A stretch of 64,000 nt of DNA from Modestobacter sp. VKM Ac-2977. GTDB taxonomy: Bacteria > Actinomycetota > Actinomycetes > Mycobacteriales > Geodermatophilaceae. The position numbers and the translations under genes are program-made. Location: positions 757,238 to 821,237 of the forward strand of contig NZ_JAPVBQ010000001.1 in NCBI RefSeq assembly GCF_026968045.1. Reading direction: 5' to 3'. The notes under the pieces were generated by a model. That model saw only the letters and a list, made by a program, of their open reading frames with translations, was not told the origin of the DNA and ran no database searches. Below are positions 33,183 to 42,408 of the stretch, piece after piece (the stretch's first letter is position 1; each line of letters begins with the position of its first letter).

Positions 33183-33932
33183 GTGTCCGCGTGTCACCCT
33201 GTGCGGCGTGCTGCACCGGACCCCGCCCCGCCTGACGTGAGCGCTCTGCTCGCCGCCGTGGTCGCCGGGTTCGGCGGAGCCGTCACCGGCCGCGTCGTCG
33301 ACTCGCTGGCGCTGGTCGCCCCGCGTCGGGTCGAGGCCGGCGACGGGGCGGTCGCAGTCCGCGTCGACCGGCGGGCCCGCGCGATCGGGGCCCCGTGGCC
33401 GGAACTGACCGGGGCGCTCTGCGCCGTCGCGGTCACCCTCCGGTTCGGCTGGACGGCGCAGCTGCCCGCCTGGCTGTGGTTCGTCGCCGTCGGCCTGCTG
33501 CTCACGGTCGTCGACCTGCGCGAGCAGCTGCTGCCCAACCGGGTGTTGCTGCCGGGCCTGCTCGGCGGCCTCGCCCTGCTGGCCGTCGCCGCCGGGACCG
33601 ACGGCGACTGGTCGAGCCTGGCGCGCGCCGCACTGGCCGGGGGAGCCGCCTTCGCGGTGCTGCTGGTGATGGCGCTGGCCGCCCCGAGCGGACTGGGGAT
33701 GGGCGACGTCAAGCTGGCCGGGCTGCTCGGCCTCTACCTGGGCTGGCTCGGCTGGCCGGTCGTGGTGGTCGGGTTCTTCCTCGGCTTCCTGCTGCAGGCC
33801 GTGGTCGGGCTGGCGCTGCTCGCCGCCCGGCGGGTGGGGCGCCGGACCGGGCTGCCGTTCGGGCCGGCACTGCTCGGCGGTGCCCTGGTCGCGGCCCTGC
33901 TGACCGAGGACTGGGTCCTGCTCCTGCCGTGA
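33183..33932 (+). CDS. A24-family prepilin peptidase (TadV/CpaA-like)
   Basis: The 249-residue membrane protein has about six helices and both catalytic aspartates of the GXGD peptidases: VVDLREQLLPNRVL and GLGMGDVKLAGLLGLY. It cleaves the leader of the Flp pilin encoded just downstream and may methylate the mature N-terminus. The GTG at 33183 is used, but an in-frame GTG at 33237 (MSALLAAVVAG) fits the topology as well; neither has a strong ribosome-binding site. It lacks the N-terminal methylase extension, as usual for TadV. Confidence 0.88.
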   Translation: MSACHPVRRAAPDPAPPDVSALLAAVVAGFGGAVTGRVVDSLALVAPRRVEAGDGAVAVRVDRRARAIGAPWPELTGALCAVAVTLRFGWTAQLPAWLWFVAVGLLLTVVDLREQLLPNRVLLPGLLGGLALLAVAAGTDGDWSSLARAALAGGAAFAVLLVMALAAPSGLGMGDVKLAGLLGLYLGWLGWPVVVVGFFLGFLLQAVVGLALLAARRVGRRTGLPFGPALLGGALVAALLTEDWVLLLP

Positions 33933-34078
33933 CGCGCGGACAGGTCGTTCACCCGTCCGGGTGAGCCGCACCGCTCTGGGCTGTGCTGCTGGTCCTGTGC
34001 GCCCGAACAACGGGGGGAAGACCGCGACCCGGGTCACCCGACCCGATCAGCCGACGGTCGGTTCCCCAGGAGCTCACG

Positions 34079-34324
34079 TTGGTCAGCCTGTTCCAGACGC
34101 TGCACACCCTGTCCTACGTCACCGCCGACCGTGTCGCGGACCGGTTGAAGACGGTCAAGGAGGAGAAGGGCGCCTCCGCCGTGGAGTACGCGATCCTCGT
34201 CGGCGCCATCGCCCTGGCCGTCGCGGCGGCCGTCCTCGTCTTCGGCGGGAAGCTCGAGGCCCTCTTCAACGGCATCTCACTGGGCGGCACCCCGGCTTCC
34301 ACGCCCGCTGCGCCGAAGAGCTGA
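34079..34324 (+). CDS. flp: Flp-type IVb pilin
   Basis: The 81-residue protein has a basic N-terminus with KTVKEEKG followed by the Flp processing motif G|ASAVEYAILVGAIALAVA. The Glu-5 and Tyr pair of Flp pilins (EY) starts the hydrophobic helix. A short Ala/Pro/Ser tail ends it. It is the structural subunit of the Tad pilus, processed by the prepilin peptidase upstream. I use the TTG at 34079, with AGGAG 7-11 bases upstream, instead of a far-upstream codon that would add an unrelated 32 residues. Confidence 0.88.
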   Translation: MVSLFQTLHTLSYVTADRVADRLKTVKEEKGASAVEYAILVGAIALAVAAAVLVFGGKLEALFNGISLGGTPASTPAAPKS

Positions 34325-34392
34325 CCGGCGGTCCCTGACCACCGGGGACGTCGTCCCCGCCGCCTTCCCGACCCCACGACAGGAGCAGCTCC

Positions 34393-34806
34393 GTGTCCGG
34401 CAGCCCTGCCCGGCCCCGTCCCCGCCCCGCTCGCCGGCTCCTCGGCGAGCGGGGCGGGGCGGCGGTCGAGTTCGCGCTGGTCATCCCGGTCCTGCTGCTC
34501 CTGCTGCTGGGGATCATGGAGGTCAGTGCGGCCTTCAACACCCAGGCGACGCTGTCCGCGGCGGCCCGGGAGGGCGCCCGCTCCATGGTCACCTCCGGCA
34601 CCGTGGCGTCGGCGCGGTCGGCGGTGCAGGCTGCGGCCGGCCCGCTGGCGGTGTCCTCGGTCAGCATCAGCCCGGTCACCTGTGTGGGCGCGGCGGCCGG
34701 CACCACGGTGACGGTGACCGTCACCGCCCGCCGCACGTTCGTCGCCGGAGTCCTCGGGTCGACCGGCGTGGACCTGACCGGGACGGCGGCCATGCGATGC
34801 GGCTGA
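34393..34806 (+). CDS. tadE: TadE-family pseudopilin
   Basis: The 137-residue protein has a basic start and the TadE/TadE-like signature GERGGAAVEFALVIPVLLLL, followed by NTQATLSAAAREGARSM, with a beta-rich tail. TadE is a pseudopilin required for Tad pilus assembly. The GTG at 34393 follows GGAGCAG. The 3' end overlaps tadG by 10 bases in another frame. Confidence 0.88.
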   Translation: MSGSPARPRPRPARRLLGERGGAAVEFALVIPVLLLLLLGIMEVSAAFNTQATLSAAAREGARSMVTSGTVASARSAVQAAAGPLAVSSVSISPVTCVGAAAGTTVTVTVTARRTFVAGVLGSTGVDLTGTAAMRCG

Positions 34807-35768
34807 CCTCCCGGCTGCTGCGCCGGCTCGGCCCGCGGCGACTGGCCGACGAGCGCGGCGCCGTGGCCGTGCTGGTCGCGATCATGCTCGTGCCGTTGCT
34901 CGGCTTCGCCGCCATCGCGGTGGACGTCGCCTCGCTCTACGCCGACCGCGAGCAACTGCGCAACGCCGCCGACGCCGCGGCGCTGGCCGTCGCGACCGAC
35001 TGCGCGCAGGGCGCCTGCGGCAACCCCGTCGCGACGGCCGTCTCCGCGCTGACCGCGAACGCCGGCGCTGCCGACGCGGCCGGCGCCACCCTGCGCACGC
35101 CCGACGTCTCGGTCGGTGGGCAGACGGTCACCGTCACGGTGAGCGCCGACCAGGCGCACTGGTTCGCCCCGGTGCTCGGCATCGACTCCACCCGGGTCAC
35201 CGCGACCGCCACGGCCACCTGGAAGGCCATGTCGCACGGCGTGGCCCAGCTGCCCCTGGCCATCTCCTGGTGCGAGTACGAGCGGCAGATCGCCAAGTAC
35301 CCGCTGACCAGCACGGTGTCTCGCCGACTGGACTGGGATCTGAGCTGGCTGTCGCGATGCACCGGGCCGAAGGGCGGGACCACGCTGGGCGGGCATGCGC
35401 TCACCGGCACGGACTCCGCGTCCGTCTGCCGGGCGACGTCGTCGGTGGGCCAGTACATCGACATCAGCATCTGGAGCAGCTGGCTGCCCAACCGGTGCTC
35501 GGCGTCGCACCTGGACAGCCTCATCGGCAGCGACCTGCAGATCCCGGTCTGGGACGACGTCGACGGGTGGCTGTTCGGTGGCTACCGCGCCCACGTCTAC
35601 GGCTATGCCCTCTTCCACCTCACCGGCTACCAGCTGACCTACGGCGAGCCGGCCTTCTACGGCTACTTCACCCGCGCGGTGGTCCCGGCCTCCGCGACCA
35701 GCACCACCGGCAGCACTCCGGCGGCCAACCTCGGCGCCACCTCCATCAGCCTCTCTCCTCAGGGATGA
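34797..35768 (+). CDS. tadG: TadG-like pilus assembly protein
   Basis: The 323-residue protein has the TadG N-terminal domain: DERGAVAVLVAIMLVPLLGF and AIAVDVASLYADREQLRNAA with DAAALA. A long, Cys-containing extracytoplasmic region (CRATSSVGQYIDISIWSSWL, DDVDGWLFGGYRAHVYGYAL) follows. It is probably a minor pilus-associated protein displayed outside the membrane. The C-terminal part does not look like the von Willebrand domain seen in some TadG proteins. The stop overlaps the cpaB start (ATGA). Confidence 0.85.
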   Translation: MRLTSRLLRRLGPRRLADERGAVAVLVAIMLVPLLGFAAIAVDVASLYADREQLRNAADAAALAVATDCAQGACGNPVATAVSALTANAGAADAAGATLRTPDVSVGGQTVTVTVSADQAHWFAPVLGIDSTRVTATATATWKAMSHGVAQLPLAISWCEYERQIAKYPLTSTVSRRLDWDLSWLSRCTGPKGGTTLGGHALTGTDSASVCRATSSVGQYIDISIWSSWLPNRCSASHLDSLIGSDLQIPVWDDVDGWLFGGYRAHVYGYALFHLTGYQLTYGEPAFYGYFTRAVVPASATSTTGSTPAANLGATSISLSPQG

Positions 35769-36481
35769 CCACCATGCGTCGCGTCCTCGCCGCTCTCGCG
35801 GCCCTTGCCCTGGCAGCGTTCGGCGCCGTCGTCCTGATCAGCTACGTCCGGGGCGCCGATGCCCGCGCCGAGGCCGGGGCCGTCCTGGTCCCGGTGCTCG
35901 TCGTCGACCAGGAGGTGCCGGCCGGCACCCCGGCCGCCGAGCTCACCGACCTGGTGCGGACCGCGGAGGTGCCCAGCCGCCTGGTCGTCCCGGGTTCCGT
36001 CGAGGACCTCGCCGACGTGGCCGGCCTCACCACGACCACGTCCCTGGTGCCCGGCGAGCAGGTGGTGTTCGCGCGGTTCGCCGACCCGTCCGTGCAGGCG
36101 GCCGCCGCTGGGGTGGTCGAGCGCACGCCGGGCACCGAGGAGGTGAGCCTCACCCTGGAACCGCAGCGGGCCGTGGGCGGGGCACTGGCCGCCGGCGACC
36201 GGATCGGCGTCTTCATCAGCCAGGGCGACCCGACCACGACCGACCTCGCCGTCGGCGAGGTGCTGGTGACCCGGGTGACCGGTGGCGCCGACGACCAGAC
36301 GGCGGCGCTGACCGGTGCCGCGCAGACGGTGACCGTGACGCTGGCCCTCACCCCGGAGGACGCCGCCGTGGTCATCGCCGGGATGGAGCAGGGCGCCGTG
36401 TGGCTGTCGCTCCAGGAGTCGGTCGATCCTGCCGACACCTCCCTGGACAGCACGATCACGACCACAGGAGCAGACCAGTGA
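35765..36481 (+). CDS. cpaB: CpaB/RcpC-family pilus assembly protein
   Basis: The 238-residue protein has an N-terminal helix (RRVLAALAALALAAFGAVV), an SAF-like domain (VLVVDQEVPAGTPAAELTD, LVPGEQVVFARFADP) and the RcpC part (VSLTLEPQRAVGGALAAGDR, VTVTLALTPEDAAVVIAGM). It is a membrane-anchored component of Flp/Tad machines. Its ATG overlaps the tadG stop and its TGA overlaps the tadZ GTG. Confidence 0.88.
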   Translation: MTTMRRVLAALAALALAAFGAVVLISYVRGADARAEAGAVLVPVLVVDQEVPAGTPAAELTDLVRTAEVPSRLVVPGSVEDLADVAGLTTTTSLVPGEQVVFARFADPSVQAAAAGVVERTPGTEEVSLTLEPQRAVGGALAAGDRIGVFISQGDPTTTDLAVGEVLVTRVTGGADDQTAALTGAAQTVTVTLALTPEDAAVVIAGMEQGAVWLSLQESVDPADTSLDSTITTTGADQ

Positions 36482-37656
36482 GCACGGTCCTGACCATCGG
36501 TGCCGACGCCGACCTCGTCGCGCGGTTCACCGAGGCCGGCAGCAGCGACGTCGTCGCCCTCGGGGTGGACGCGCTGGCGGAGGGGGTCCTGCTCCGCCAC
36601 CTCGCCGGACCGGACGCCCCGGACCTGGTGGTGCTGGGGGCCGAGGTCGCGCTGGCCGACTCCTTCGCCCTCGCCGGGCAGCTCGACGGCGCGGCACCGG
36701 GCACCAGCGTCGTCGTCGTCGCCTTCACCGATCCCGAGCTGTGGCTCGAGGCGATGCGCGCCGGCGTCCGCGACGTCCTCTCCCCGCACGCCTCCACCGC
36801 CGACGTCACCGCCGTCCTCGAGCGGGCGGACGCCCGCGCCGAGGCCCGCCGGGCTGCGTCGGCGACGGTGCCGCAGGCGCCCACCCGGCGGGTGGTGGTC
36901 GTCGCCTCGCCCAAGGGCGGGGTCGGCAAGACCACCGTCGCCACGAACGTGGCCCTCGGTCTGGCCGTGGCCGAGCCCGGGTCCACCGTGCTGGTCGACC
37001 TGGACGTGCAGTTCGGGGACGTCGCCAGCGCACTGGCGCTGGTCCCCGAGCACACGCTCCCGGACACCGTGCGCGGCGCCGCCAGCAACGACCCGCTCGT
37101 GCTCAAGACCTACCTCACCCGGCACTCGTCCGGCCTGCACGTGGTCGCCGGCAGTGACTCCCCGGCAGCAGGGGACGCCGTCACCCCGGACGAGGTCGCG
37201 CGGCTGGTCGACATGCTCAGCGCGGAGTTCCGGTACGTCGTGGTCGACACCGCCCCGGGGCTGACCGACCACACCCTCACCGCCCTGGAGCGGGCCACCG
37301 ACCTGGTGCTGATCGGCAGCATGGACGTGCCCGGGGTGCGCGGGCTGCGCAAGGAGCTCGACGTGCTCGGCGAGCTGCAGCTCGTGCCGGCCGGCCGCCA
37401 CCTGGTGCTCAACGGCGCCGGCTCGGCCGGTGGCCTCGCCCTGGCCGACGTCGAGCGGACCGTCGGTGCCCCGCTGGACCTGGTGCTCCCGCGGCACGAC
37501 GCCGTCCCGCTGTCGACGAACACCGGCGTCCCGCTGCTGATGAAGGGCGGCAAGGACCCGGTCACCCGTGGGCTCCAGACGCTGGTCGGCCGGCTCGCAC
37601 CTGCCGCGGCGGCCGGCCAGGGCCGGCGCGGACGCCGGCGGGTCGGTGCCCGATGA
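36478..37656 (+). CDS. tadZ: TadZ/CpaE-like ParA-family ATPase
   Basis: The 392-residue protein has an atypical receiver-like N-terminal domain (residues 1-120). A MinD/ParA-type ATPase follows with a deviant Walker A (ASPKGGVGKTTVATNVALGL, Lys near residues 146 and 151) and LVDLDVQFGDVASAL. VVVDTAPGLTDHTLTALE and LVLIGSMDVPGVRGL complete it. TadZ/CpaE positions the pilus machine at the membrane. The GTG at 36478 overlaps the cpaB stop, with ACAGGAG upstream. Confidence 0.9.
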   Translation: MSTVLTIGADADLVARFTEAGSSDVVALGVDALAEGVLLRHLAGPDAPDLVVLGAEVALADSFALAGQLDGAAPGTSVVVVAFTDPELWLEAMRAGVRDVLSPHASTADVTAVLERADARAEARRAASATVPQAPTRRVVVVASPKGGVGKTTVATNVALGLAVAEPGSTVLVDLDVQFGDVASALALVPEHTLPDTVRGAASNDPLVLKTYLTRHSSGLHVVAGSDSPAAGDAVTPDEVARLVDMLSAEFRYVVVDTAPGLTDHTLTALERATDLVLIGSMDVPGVRGLRKELDVLGELQLVPAGRHLVLNGAGSAGGLALADVERTVGAPLDLVLPRHDAVPLSTNTGVPLLMKGGKDPVTRGLQTLVGRLAPAAAAGQGRRGRRRVGAR

Positions 37657-39146
37657 GCCTCAGCGACCGTCTCGCCCAGACCCGTGGCCAGGCAGCCGGT
37701 CCCGTGCCGCTCCCGCCGGCCCCGGGTGAAGAGCCCGTGGTCCGGGTCGTGGGACGCCCCGCGCCGCCGCCCACCGGCCTCGCGTCCCGGGTGGCCGGGA
37801 GGGTCGGCGCCGGCTCCATCGACCCGGCCGCCCGTCCGGCGGCCGGCCCGGACACCCTCACCCAGCTCAAGGAGCGGGCCAGCCGCGCCCTGTTCGAGCG
37901 GCTGGGCGGCAAGCTCTCCGACGCCGACATCCCCGACGAGCAGCTGCACGCCCTGGTGCGGGCGGACCTGCAGCGCGTCATCGCGCACGAGCCGACCCCG
38001 CTGTCCGAGGGGGACCGGCGGCGGCTCATCACCGAGCTCACCGACGAGGTGCTCGGCTACGGCCCGCTGCAGCCGCTGCTGGACGACCCGGACGTCACCG
38101 AGGTGATGGTCAACGGGCCGGACACCGTCTACGTGGAGCGCGGCGGCCGCATCGTCCGCACCTCCGCCGGGTTCGCCGACGAGCAGCACCTGCGCCGGGT
38201 GATCGAGCGCATCGTGTCCCGGGTCGGCCGACGGATCGACGAGTCCTCGCCGCTGGTCGACGCCCGGCTGCCCGACGGCTCCCGGGTCAACGCGATCATC
38301 CCGCCGCTGGCCTTCAGTGGCTCGTCGCTGACCATCCGCAAGTTCGCCCGCCGGCCGCTGCAGATCGCCGACCTGATCGAGGGCGGCACGCTCAGCCCCG
38401 ACATGGCCGAGCTGCTGCGCGCCTGCGTGGCGGCCCGGCTCAACGTCATCGTCTCCGGCGGCACCGGCACCGGGAAGACGACGCTGCTCAACGTGCTCTC
38501 CTCGTTCATCCCGGAGGGCGAGCGGATCATCACCATCGAGGACGCCGTCGAGCTCCAGCTCCAGCAGGAGCACGTCGTCCGGCTGGAGTCCCGCCCGGCC
38601 AACATCGAGGGCAAGGGCGCGATCAGCATCCGCGACCTGGTCCGCAACTCCCTGCGCATGCGCCCGGACCGGATCATCATCGGCGAGGTCCGCGGCGGGG
38701 AGAGCCTGGACATGCTGCAGGCGATGAACACCGGCCACGACGGCTCGCTGTCCACCGTGCACGCCAACTCCCCGCGGGACGCCGTCGCCCGGCTGGAGAC
38801 GCTGGTTCTGATGGCCGGCATGGACCTGCCGCTGCGCGCGGTGCGGGAGCAGGTCACCTCCGCCGTCGACGTGATCATCCAGGTCTCCCGGCTGCGCGAC
38901 GGCAGCCGCCGGGTCACCCACGTCACCGAGGTGCTGGGCCTGGAGGGCGACACCGTGACGCTGCAGGACGCCTTCCTCTTCGACCACTCCGCCGGCAGTG
39001 ACCGCGACGGCCGGCTGCTCGGCCGCGCGGTGCCCACCGGCATCCGGCCGCGGTTCCTGGAACGGTTCGCCGAGCGCGGGGTCACGGTCGCACCGCGGGT
39101 GCTGGGGGTGCCGCACCTGGCGCCGGTCGGAGGTGGGGGCCGATGA
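37653..39146 (+). CDS. tadA: TadA/CpaF secretion ATPase
   Basis: The 497-residue hexameric ATPase has the CpaF N-terminal region (GYGPLQPLLDDPDVTEVMVN, GPDTVYVERGG). Walker A is IVSGGTGTGKTTLLNVL, the Asp box lies at RIITIEDAVELQLQ, Walker B at RPDRIIIGEVRGGE, and the His box at STVHANSPRDAVARLETL. It powers extension and retraction of the Flp pilus. It overlaps both its neighbours by 4 bases. Confidence 0.95.
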   Translation: MSLSDRLAQTRGQAAGPVPLPPAPGEEPVVRVVGRPAPPPTGLASRVAGRVGAGSIDPAARPAAGPDTLTQLKERASRALFERLGGKLSDADIPDEQLHALVRADLQRVIAHEPTPLSEGDRRRLITELTDEVLGYGPLQPLLDDPDVTEVMVNGPDTVYVERGGRIVRTSAGFADEQHLRRVIERIVSRVGRRIDESSPLVDARLPDGSRVNAIIPPLAFSGSSLTIRKFARRPLQIADLIEGGTLSPDMAELLRACVAARLNVIVSGGTGTGKTTLLNVLSSFIPEGERIITIEDAVELQLQQEHVVRLESRPANIEGKGAISIRDLVRNSLRMRPDRIIIGEVRGGESLDMLQAMNTGHDGSLSTVHANSPRDAVARLETLVLMAGMDLPLRAVREQVTSAVDVIIQVSRLRDGSRRVTHVTEVLGLEGDTVTLQDAFLFDHSAGSDRDGRLLGRAVPTGIRPRFLERFAERGVTVAPRVLGVPHLAPVGGGGR

Positions 39147-40081
39147 GCCCGCTCGTCTGGGCCGGCGTCGCTGCCTGCGCACTCGCACTTGCGCTCCTGG
39201 TCGGGCTGCTCGTCGTCCCGCGGCGTCCCCGGGTGGAGATCACCCGGCTGGACCCGACCGCGGCGCCGGCGCCGCGGGGGCGGTCGGCGGTGGCCGCCGC
39301 GACGAGCCGGCTCGGTGACCGGGCGCTCCGGCGGCTGGGCCGCCGCGACGCGCTCGTGGCGTCGCTGGAACGTGCCGGGGTCCACCGGTCACCGGCACAG
39401 GTCTTCGGCGGGACGGTCGCCGGTGCGCTGCTGGGCGACCTCGTCGGCGGCCTGCTCTGGGGCCTGCTCGGCGGGCTGGTGCTGGCGCTGGCCGTCCCGC
39501 TCACCGTCCTGGTGACCCTGGAGGTGCGCAGCCGCCGCCGGCGCTCCGCCTTCGCCGAGCAGCTCGACGACACGCTGCGGCTGATGGCCAGCAGCCTCCG
39601 GGCCGGGCACAGCGTGCTGCGGGCGCTGGAGGCCGTCTCCCACGACGGCGCCGCGCCCACCGCCGAGGAGTTCTCCCGGGTGCTCAACGAGGTCCGGGTG
39701 GGGCGCGACGTCGTCCTGGCCATGGAGGAGGTCGCCGAGCGGATGCGCAGCGACGACTTCGGCTGGATCGCCCAGGCCGTCGCGATCCACCGTGAGGTCG
39801 GCGGCAACCTGGCGGAGGTGCTCGACCGCGTCGGCGCCACCATCCGGGACCGCAGCCAGCTGCGGCGTCAGGCGCAGGCGCTCTCGGCGGAAGGCCGTGC
39901 CTCGGCCGCCGTGCTGCTGGCGCTGCCGGTCGTCGTCGGTGGGGCGATGCACCTGGTCTCGCCGACCTACATCGGCCGGCTCCTGGACGGTGCCACCGGT
40001 CTGGTCATGCTGGCGACGGCCGGGGTCCTGATGGTCGTCGGCGCGATCTGGGTGCGCCGCGTCGTGACGGTGACGTTCTGA
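39143..40081 (+). CDS. tadB: TadB inner-membrane platform protein
   Basis: The 312-residue protein has an N-terminal helix, a helix pair near 90-115 and the T2SSF domain (EQLDDTLRLMASSLRAGHSV, LRALEAVSHDGAAP, GGNLAEVLDRVGATIRDR). Two C-terminal helices (VLLALPVVVGGAMHLVSP) close it. It forms the platform for the TadA motor together with TadC. The ATG overlaps the tadA stop and its TGA overlaps the tadC ATG. Confidence 0.92.
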   Translation: MSPLVWAGVAACALALALLVGLLVVPRRPRVEITRLDPTAAPAPRGRSAVAAATSRLGDRALRRLGRRDALVASLERAGVHRSPAQVFGGTVAGALLGDLVGGLLWGLLGGLVLALAVPLTVLVTLEVRSRRRRSAFAEQLDDTLRLMASSLRAGHSVLRALEAVSHDGAAPTAEEFSRVLNEVRVGRDVVLAMEEVAERMRSDDFGWIAQAVAIHREVGGNLAEVLDRVGATIRDRSQLRRQAQALSAEGRASAAVLLALPVVVGGAMHLVSPTYIGRLLDGATGLVMLATAGVLMVVGAIWVRRVVTVTF

Positions 40082-40968
40082 TGCCCACGATCGTGTGGGT
40101 CGGCGTCGCCGCCGTCGTCCTCCCGCTCGCCGTCCTGGCCCAGGTCACGCTGGCCCGGTCCGGGAAGGCGCTGGTCGTCGCCCGGCAGAACCTCACCCGC
40201 GGCCTGGTCACGCCCGCCTTCGAGGTGGGCACGCTGGAGGCCCGGGGCACCGGCGCCGGCGCCGTCCTCCGCGCGCTGACGCCCGAGTCGGCGGCCCGCC
40301 GGATCCGGCGCATGATCGACGTCGCCGGCCGCCCGGCCACCCTCACGATGACCCGCGTGCTGTGGGCCAAGCTCGTGCTCGCCGCCGGCGCGGCGCTGCT
40401 CGGCACCCTGTTCGTGGCGGAGGCGCCCGGCGTCCCGGCCGGGCTCGTCGCGGTGGTCGCGGTGGTCGCGGCCTACCACCTGCCCGAAGCAGCGCTGTGG
40501 GGCCGCGGCCAGGAGCGGCGGCAGGTGATCGCGCGCCAGCTGCCCGACGTCCTGGACCAGATGACCATCGCCGTGGAGGCCGGGCTGGGCTTCGAGGCCG
40601 CGCTGTCCCGCGCGGCCACCACGGGCCGGGGTGCGCTGGCCGAGGAGCTGGTGCGCACCCAGCACGACATCGCCGCCGGCCGGCCGCGGCGCGCCGCCTA
40701 CGACGCCCTGGCCGCCCGCACCCAGGTGGCGGACCTGCGTCGGTTCGTCGGGGCGGTCAACCAGGCCGACGTCTACGGCATCCCGCTCGCCGACGTGCTG
40801 CGGGTGCAGGCCGACGAGATGCGCGTCAAGCGTCGGCAGCGCGCCGAGGAGCAGGCGATGAAGGTGCCGGTCAAGGTCACCTTCCCGCTGATGGTCTGCA
40901 TCCTGCCGGCGCTGATGATCGTGGTCGTCGGCCCGGCGGTCCTGGGGCTGCTGGAGTCCCTGGGCTGA
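40081..40968 (+). CDS. tadC: TadC inner-membrane platform protein
   Basis: The 295-residue protein is a T2SSF-domain membrane protein. It has RQLPDVLDQMTIAVEAGLGF, EELVRTQHDIAAGRPRRAAY and AVNQADVYGIPLADVLRVQA, ending in a helix (KVTFPLMVCILPALMIVVVG). It is the partner of TadB and the last gene of the pilus cluster. No TadD lipoprotein or secretin is present, as expected for an actinobacterial Tad locus. Confidence 0.92.
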   Translation: MPTIVWVGVAAVVLPLAVLAQVTLARSGKALVVARQNLTRGLVTPAFEVGTLEARGTGAGAVLRALTPESAARRIRRMIDVAGRPATLTMTRVLWAKLVLAAGAALLGTLFVAEAPGVPAGLVAVVAVVAAYHLPEAALWGRGQERRQVIARQLPDVLDQMTIAVEAGLGFEAALSRAATTGRGALAEELVRTQHDIAAGRPRRAAYDALAARTQVADLRRFVGAVNQADVYGIPLADVLRVQADEMRVKRRQRAEEQAMKVPVKVTFPLMVCILPALMIVVVGPAVLGLLESLG

Positions 40969-40986
40969 GCCCCGCCCGCTGCCGGA

Positions 40987-42255
40987 TCAGGCCGGGGCGT
41001 CGATCGGCAGGCCGACGTAGAGCATGCCGACCAGCGCACCGGCGGCGGAGTGCACGCCGGTGTAGGCGGTGAAGTAGGGCTTCCCCGCGACCGTGGCCGG
41101 GCCGGTGTAGACCTGCCCGCCGAGCACCGCGGCGAGCACCGGGTTGCGGCTGCCGTCGGCGCCGGTGGGGGAGAGGCAGGTGCCGATGTTCCGCCGGCCC
41201 TGCGGGTTCACCACCGTGGTCGCCACCCGGACCATGCCACCGGCGTCGTCGAGCCGCTGGAACAGCGTGCACGTGCCGCCGACCTGGGCCACCACGTCGT
41301 CGACCAGCGCCGAGCGGTGCCGCGGGTCGTCGTCCCAGCTCAGCACCTCCCCGCCGAGCAGCAGCTCGGGCAGCCCGACGGAGCGCGTCGCCGAGGTCGC
41401 CTGGTCGGTCACGGTCACCGTCCGCTGCCCGCTGCCCAGGTCGATGCCGCCGGCCTCGTCCAGCAGGTCCTCGGCCAGGGTCAGTGCGCGGCGGACGTAG
41501 ACCAGCCGCTGGCTGTCGGCCAGCTCGGCCACCGCCTGGGTGATCCGGGCCGACCCGCTGGCCGCCCGGTCGACGTTGTCCACCACCCGGTCGGTGGCGG
41601 CGCGCTGCTGCTCGACGGCGGCGGCGATGGCGTCCTGCGCATCGGCGATCGAGCCCAGCGTGCCGGTGATCCGGCCGATCGCGGTGACCGCCTGCCGGGT
41701 CTCGGACTGCACCGCCTCGATCTGCGCGCCGATGTCCTCGGCGGCCTGGGCGGTGCGGCTGGCCAGCTCCTTGACCTCGTCGGCCACCACGGCGAAGCCG
41801 CGGCCCACGTCGCCGGCGCGCGCCGCCTCGACGTAGGCGTTGAGCGCCAGGAACCGGCTCTGCTGGCTGATCGCCGAGATCAACCGCACCATCTGGGTGA
41901 TCGACTCGCTGGCGTCCTGCAGCGCGGCGATCCGCTCGTCCACCGCGCGGGCGTCCCGCACGGCCTCCTCCGCGACCGCCGAGGCCTGCGTGGTGCTCGA
42001 GGAGATGTCCGCGATCGCCGCGCGCAGTTCGGTCAGCGACTCGGCGGCCTGCTGGGAGGTGTCGGACACCTCGCGGCTGGCCGAGGAGAGCACGCCGGCC
42101 TGCTGGGCGGCCGTCGCCATGCTGTCGTCCTGCTCGGGCTTGCGGCGGGTACGCGCGGGCGCCGCCGGACGCGGGGCGACGACCGCCGGCTCGTCGGCCG
42201 GGGGCACGACGGCGCCGGGCACCGCTGCGGTACCCCGCGGGGACGGGAAGCGCAC
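40987..42255 (-). CDS. Soluble chemoreceptor-like protein, signalling domain before Cache domain
   Basis: The 422-residue protein has no membrane helix. Residues about 45-245 form a methyl-accepting-type signalling coil with the conserved tip [20 protein letters not shown] and [11 protein letters not shown]. Residues about 265-420 form a Cache3/Cache2-like sensor ([69 protein letters not shown]). In canonical receptors the Cache domain comes first and lies outside the cell, so here the order is reversed and sensing would be cytoplasmic. The GTG at 42255 has GAGGAG upstream. Confidence 0.88.
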   Translation of the reverse strand: MRFPSPRGTAAVPGAVVPPADEPAVVAPRPAAPARTRRKPEQDDSMATAAQQAGVLSSASREVSDTSQQAAESLTELRAAIADISSSTTQASAVAEEAVRDARAVDERIAALQDASESITQMVRLISAISQQSRFLALNAYVEAARAGDVGRGFAVVADEVKELASRTAQAAEDIGAQIEAVQSETRQAVTAIGRITGTLGSIADAQDAIAAAVEQQRAATDRVVDNVDRAASGSARITQAVAELADSQRLVYVRRALTLAEDLLDEAGGIDLGSGQRTVTVTDQATSATRSVGLPELLLGGEVLSWDDDPRHRSALVDDVVAQVGGTCTLFQRLDDAGGMVRVATTVVNPQGRRNIGTCLSPTGADGSRNPVLAAVLGGQVYTGPATVAGKPYFTAYTGVHSAAGALVGMLYVGLPIDAPA

Positions 42256-42408
42256 GACTCGACTCCTCTCGGACGCGGACCCGTGCCCGCCTCGCGCGGT
42301 CAGCCTAGGGGCCGCCGAGGTCGGGAACGCGCTGGTGAGAGCGGCGCGTCGGGAGTCGAGTCGGACGGGAACGATTGCACGGCCGGGTCGGCGCCGCGCG
42401 GCGTCAGG

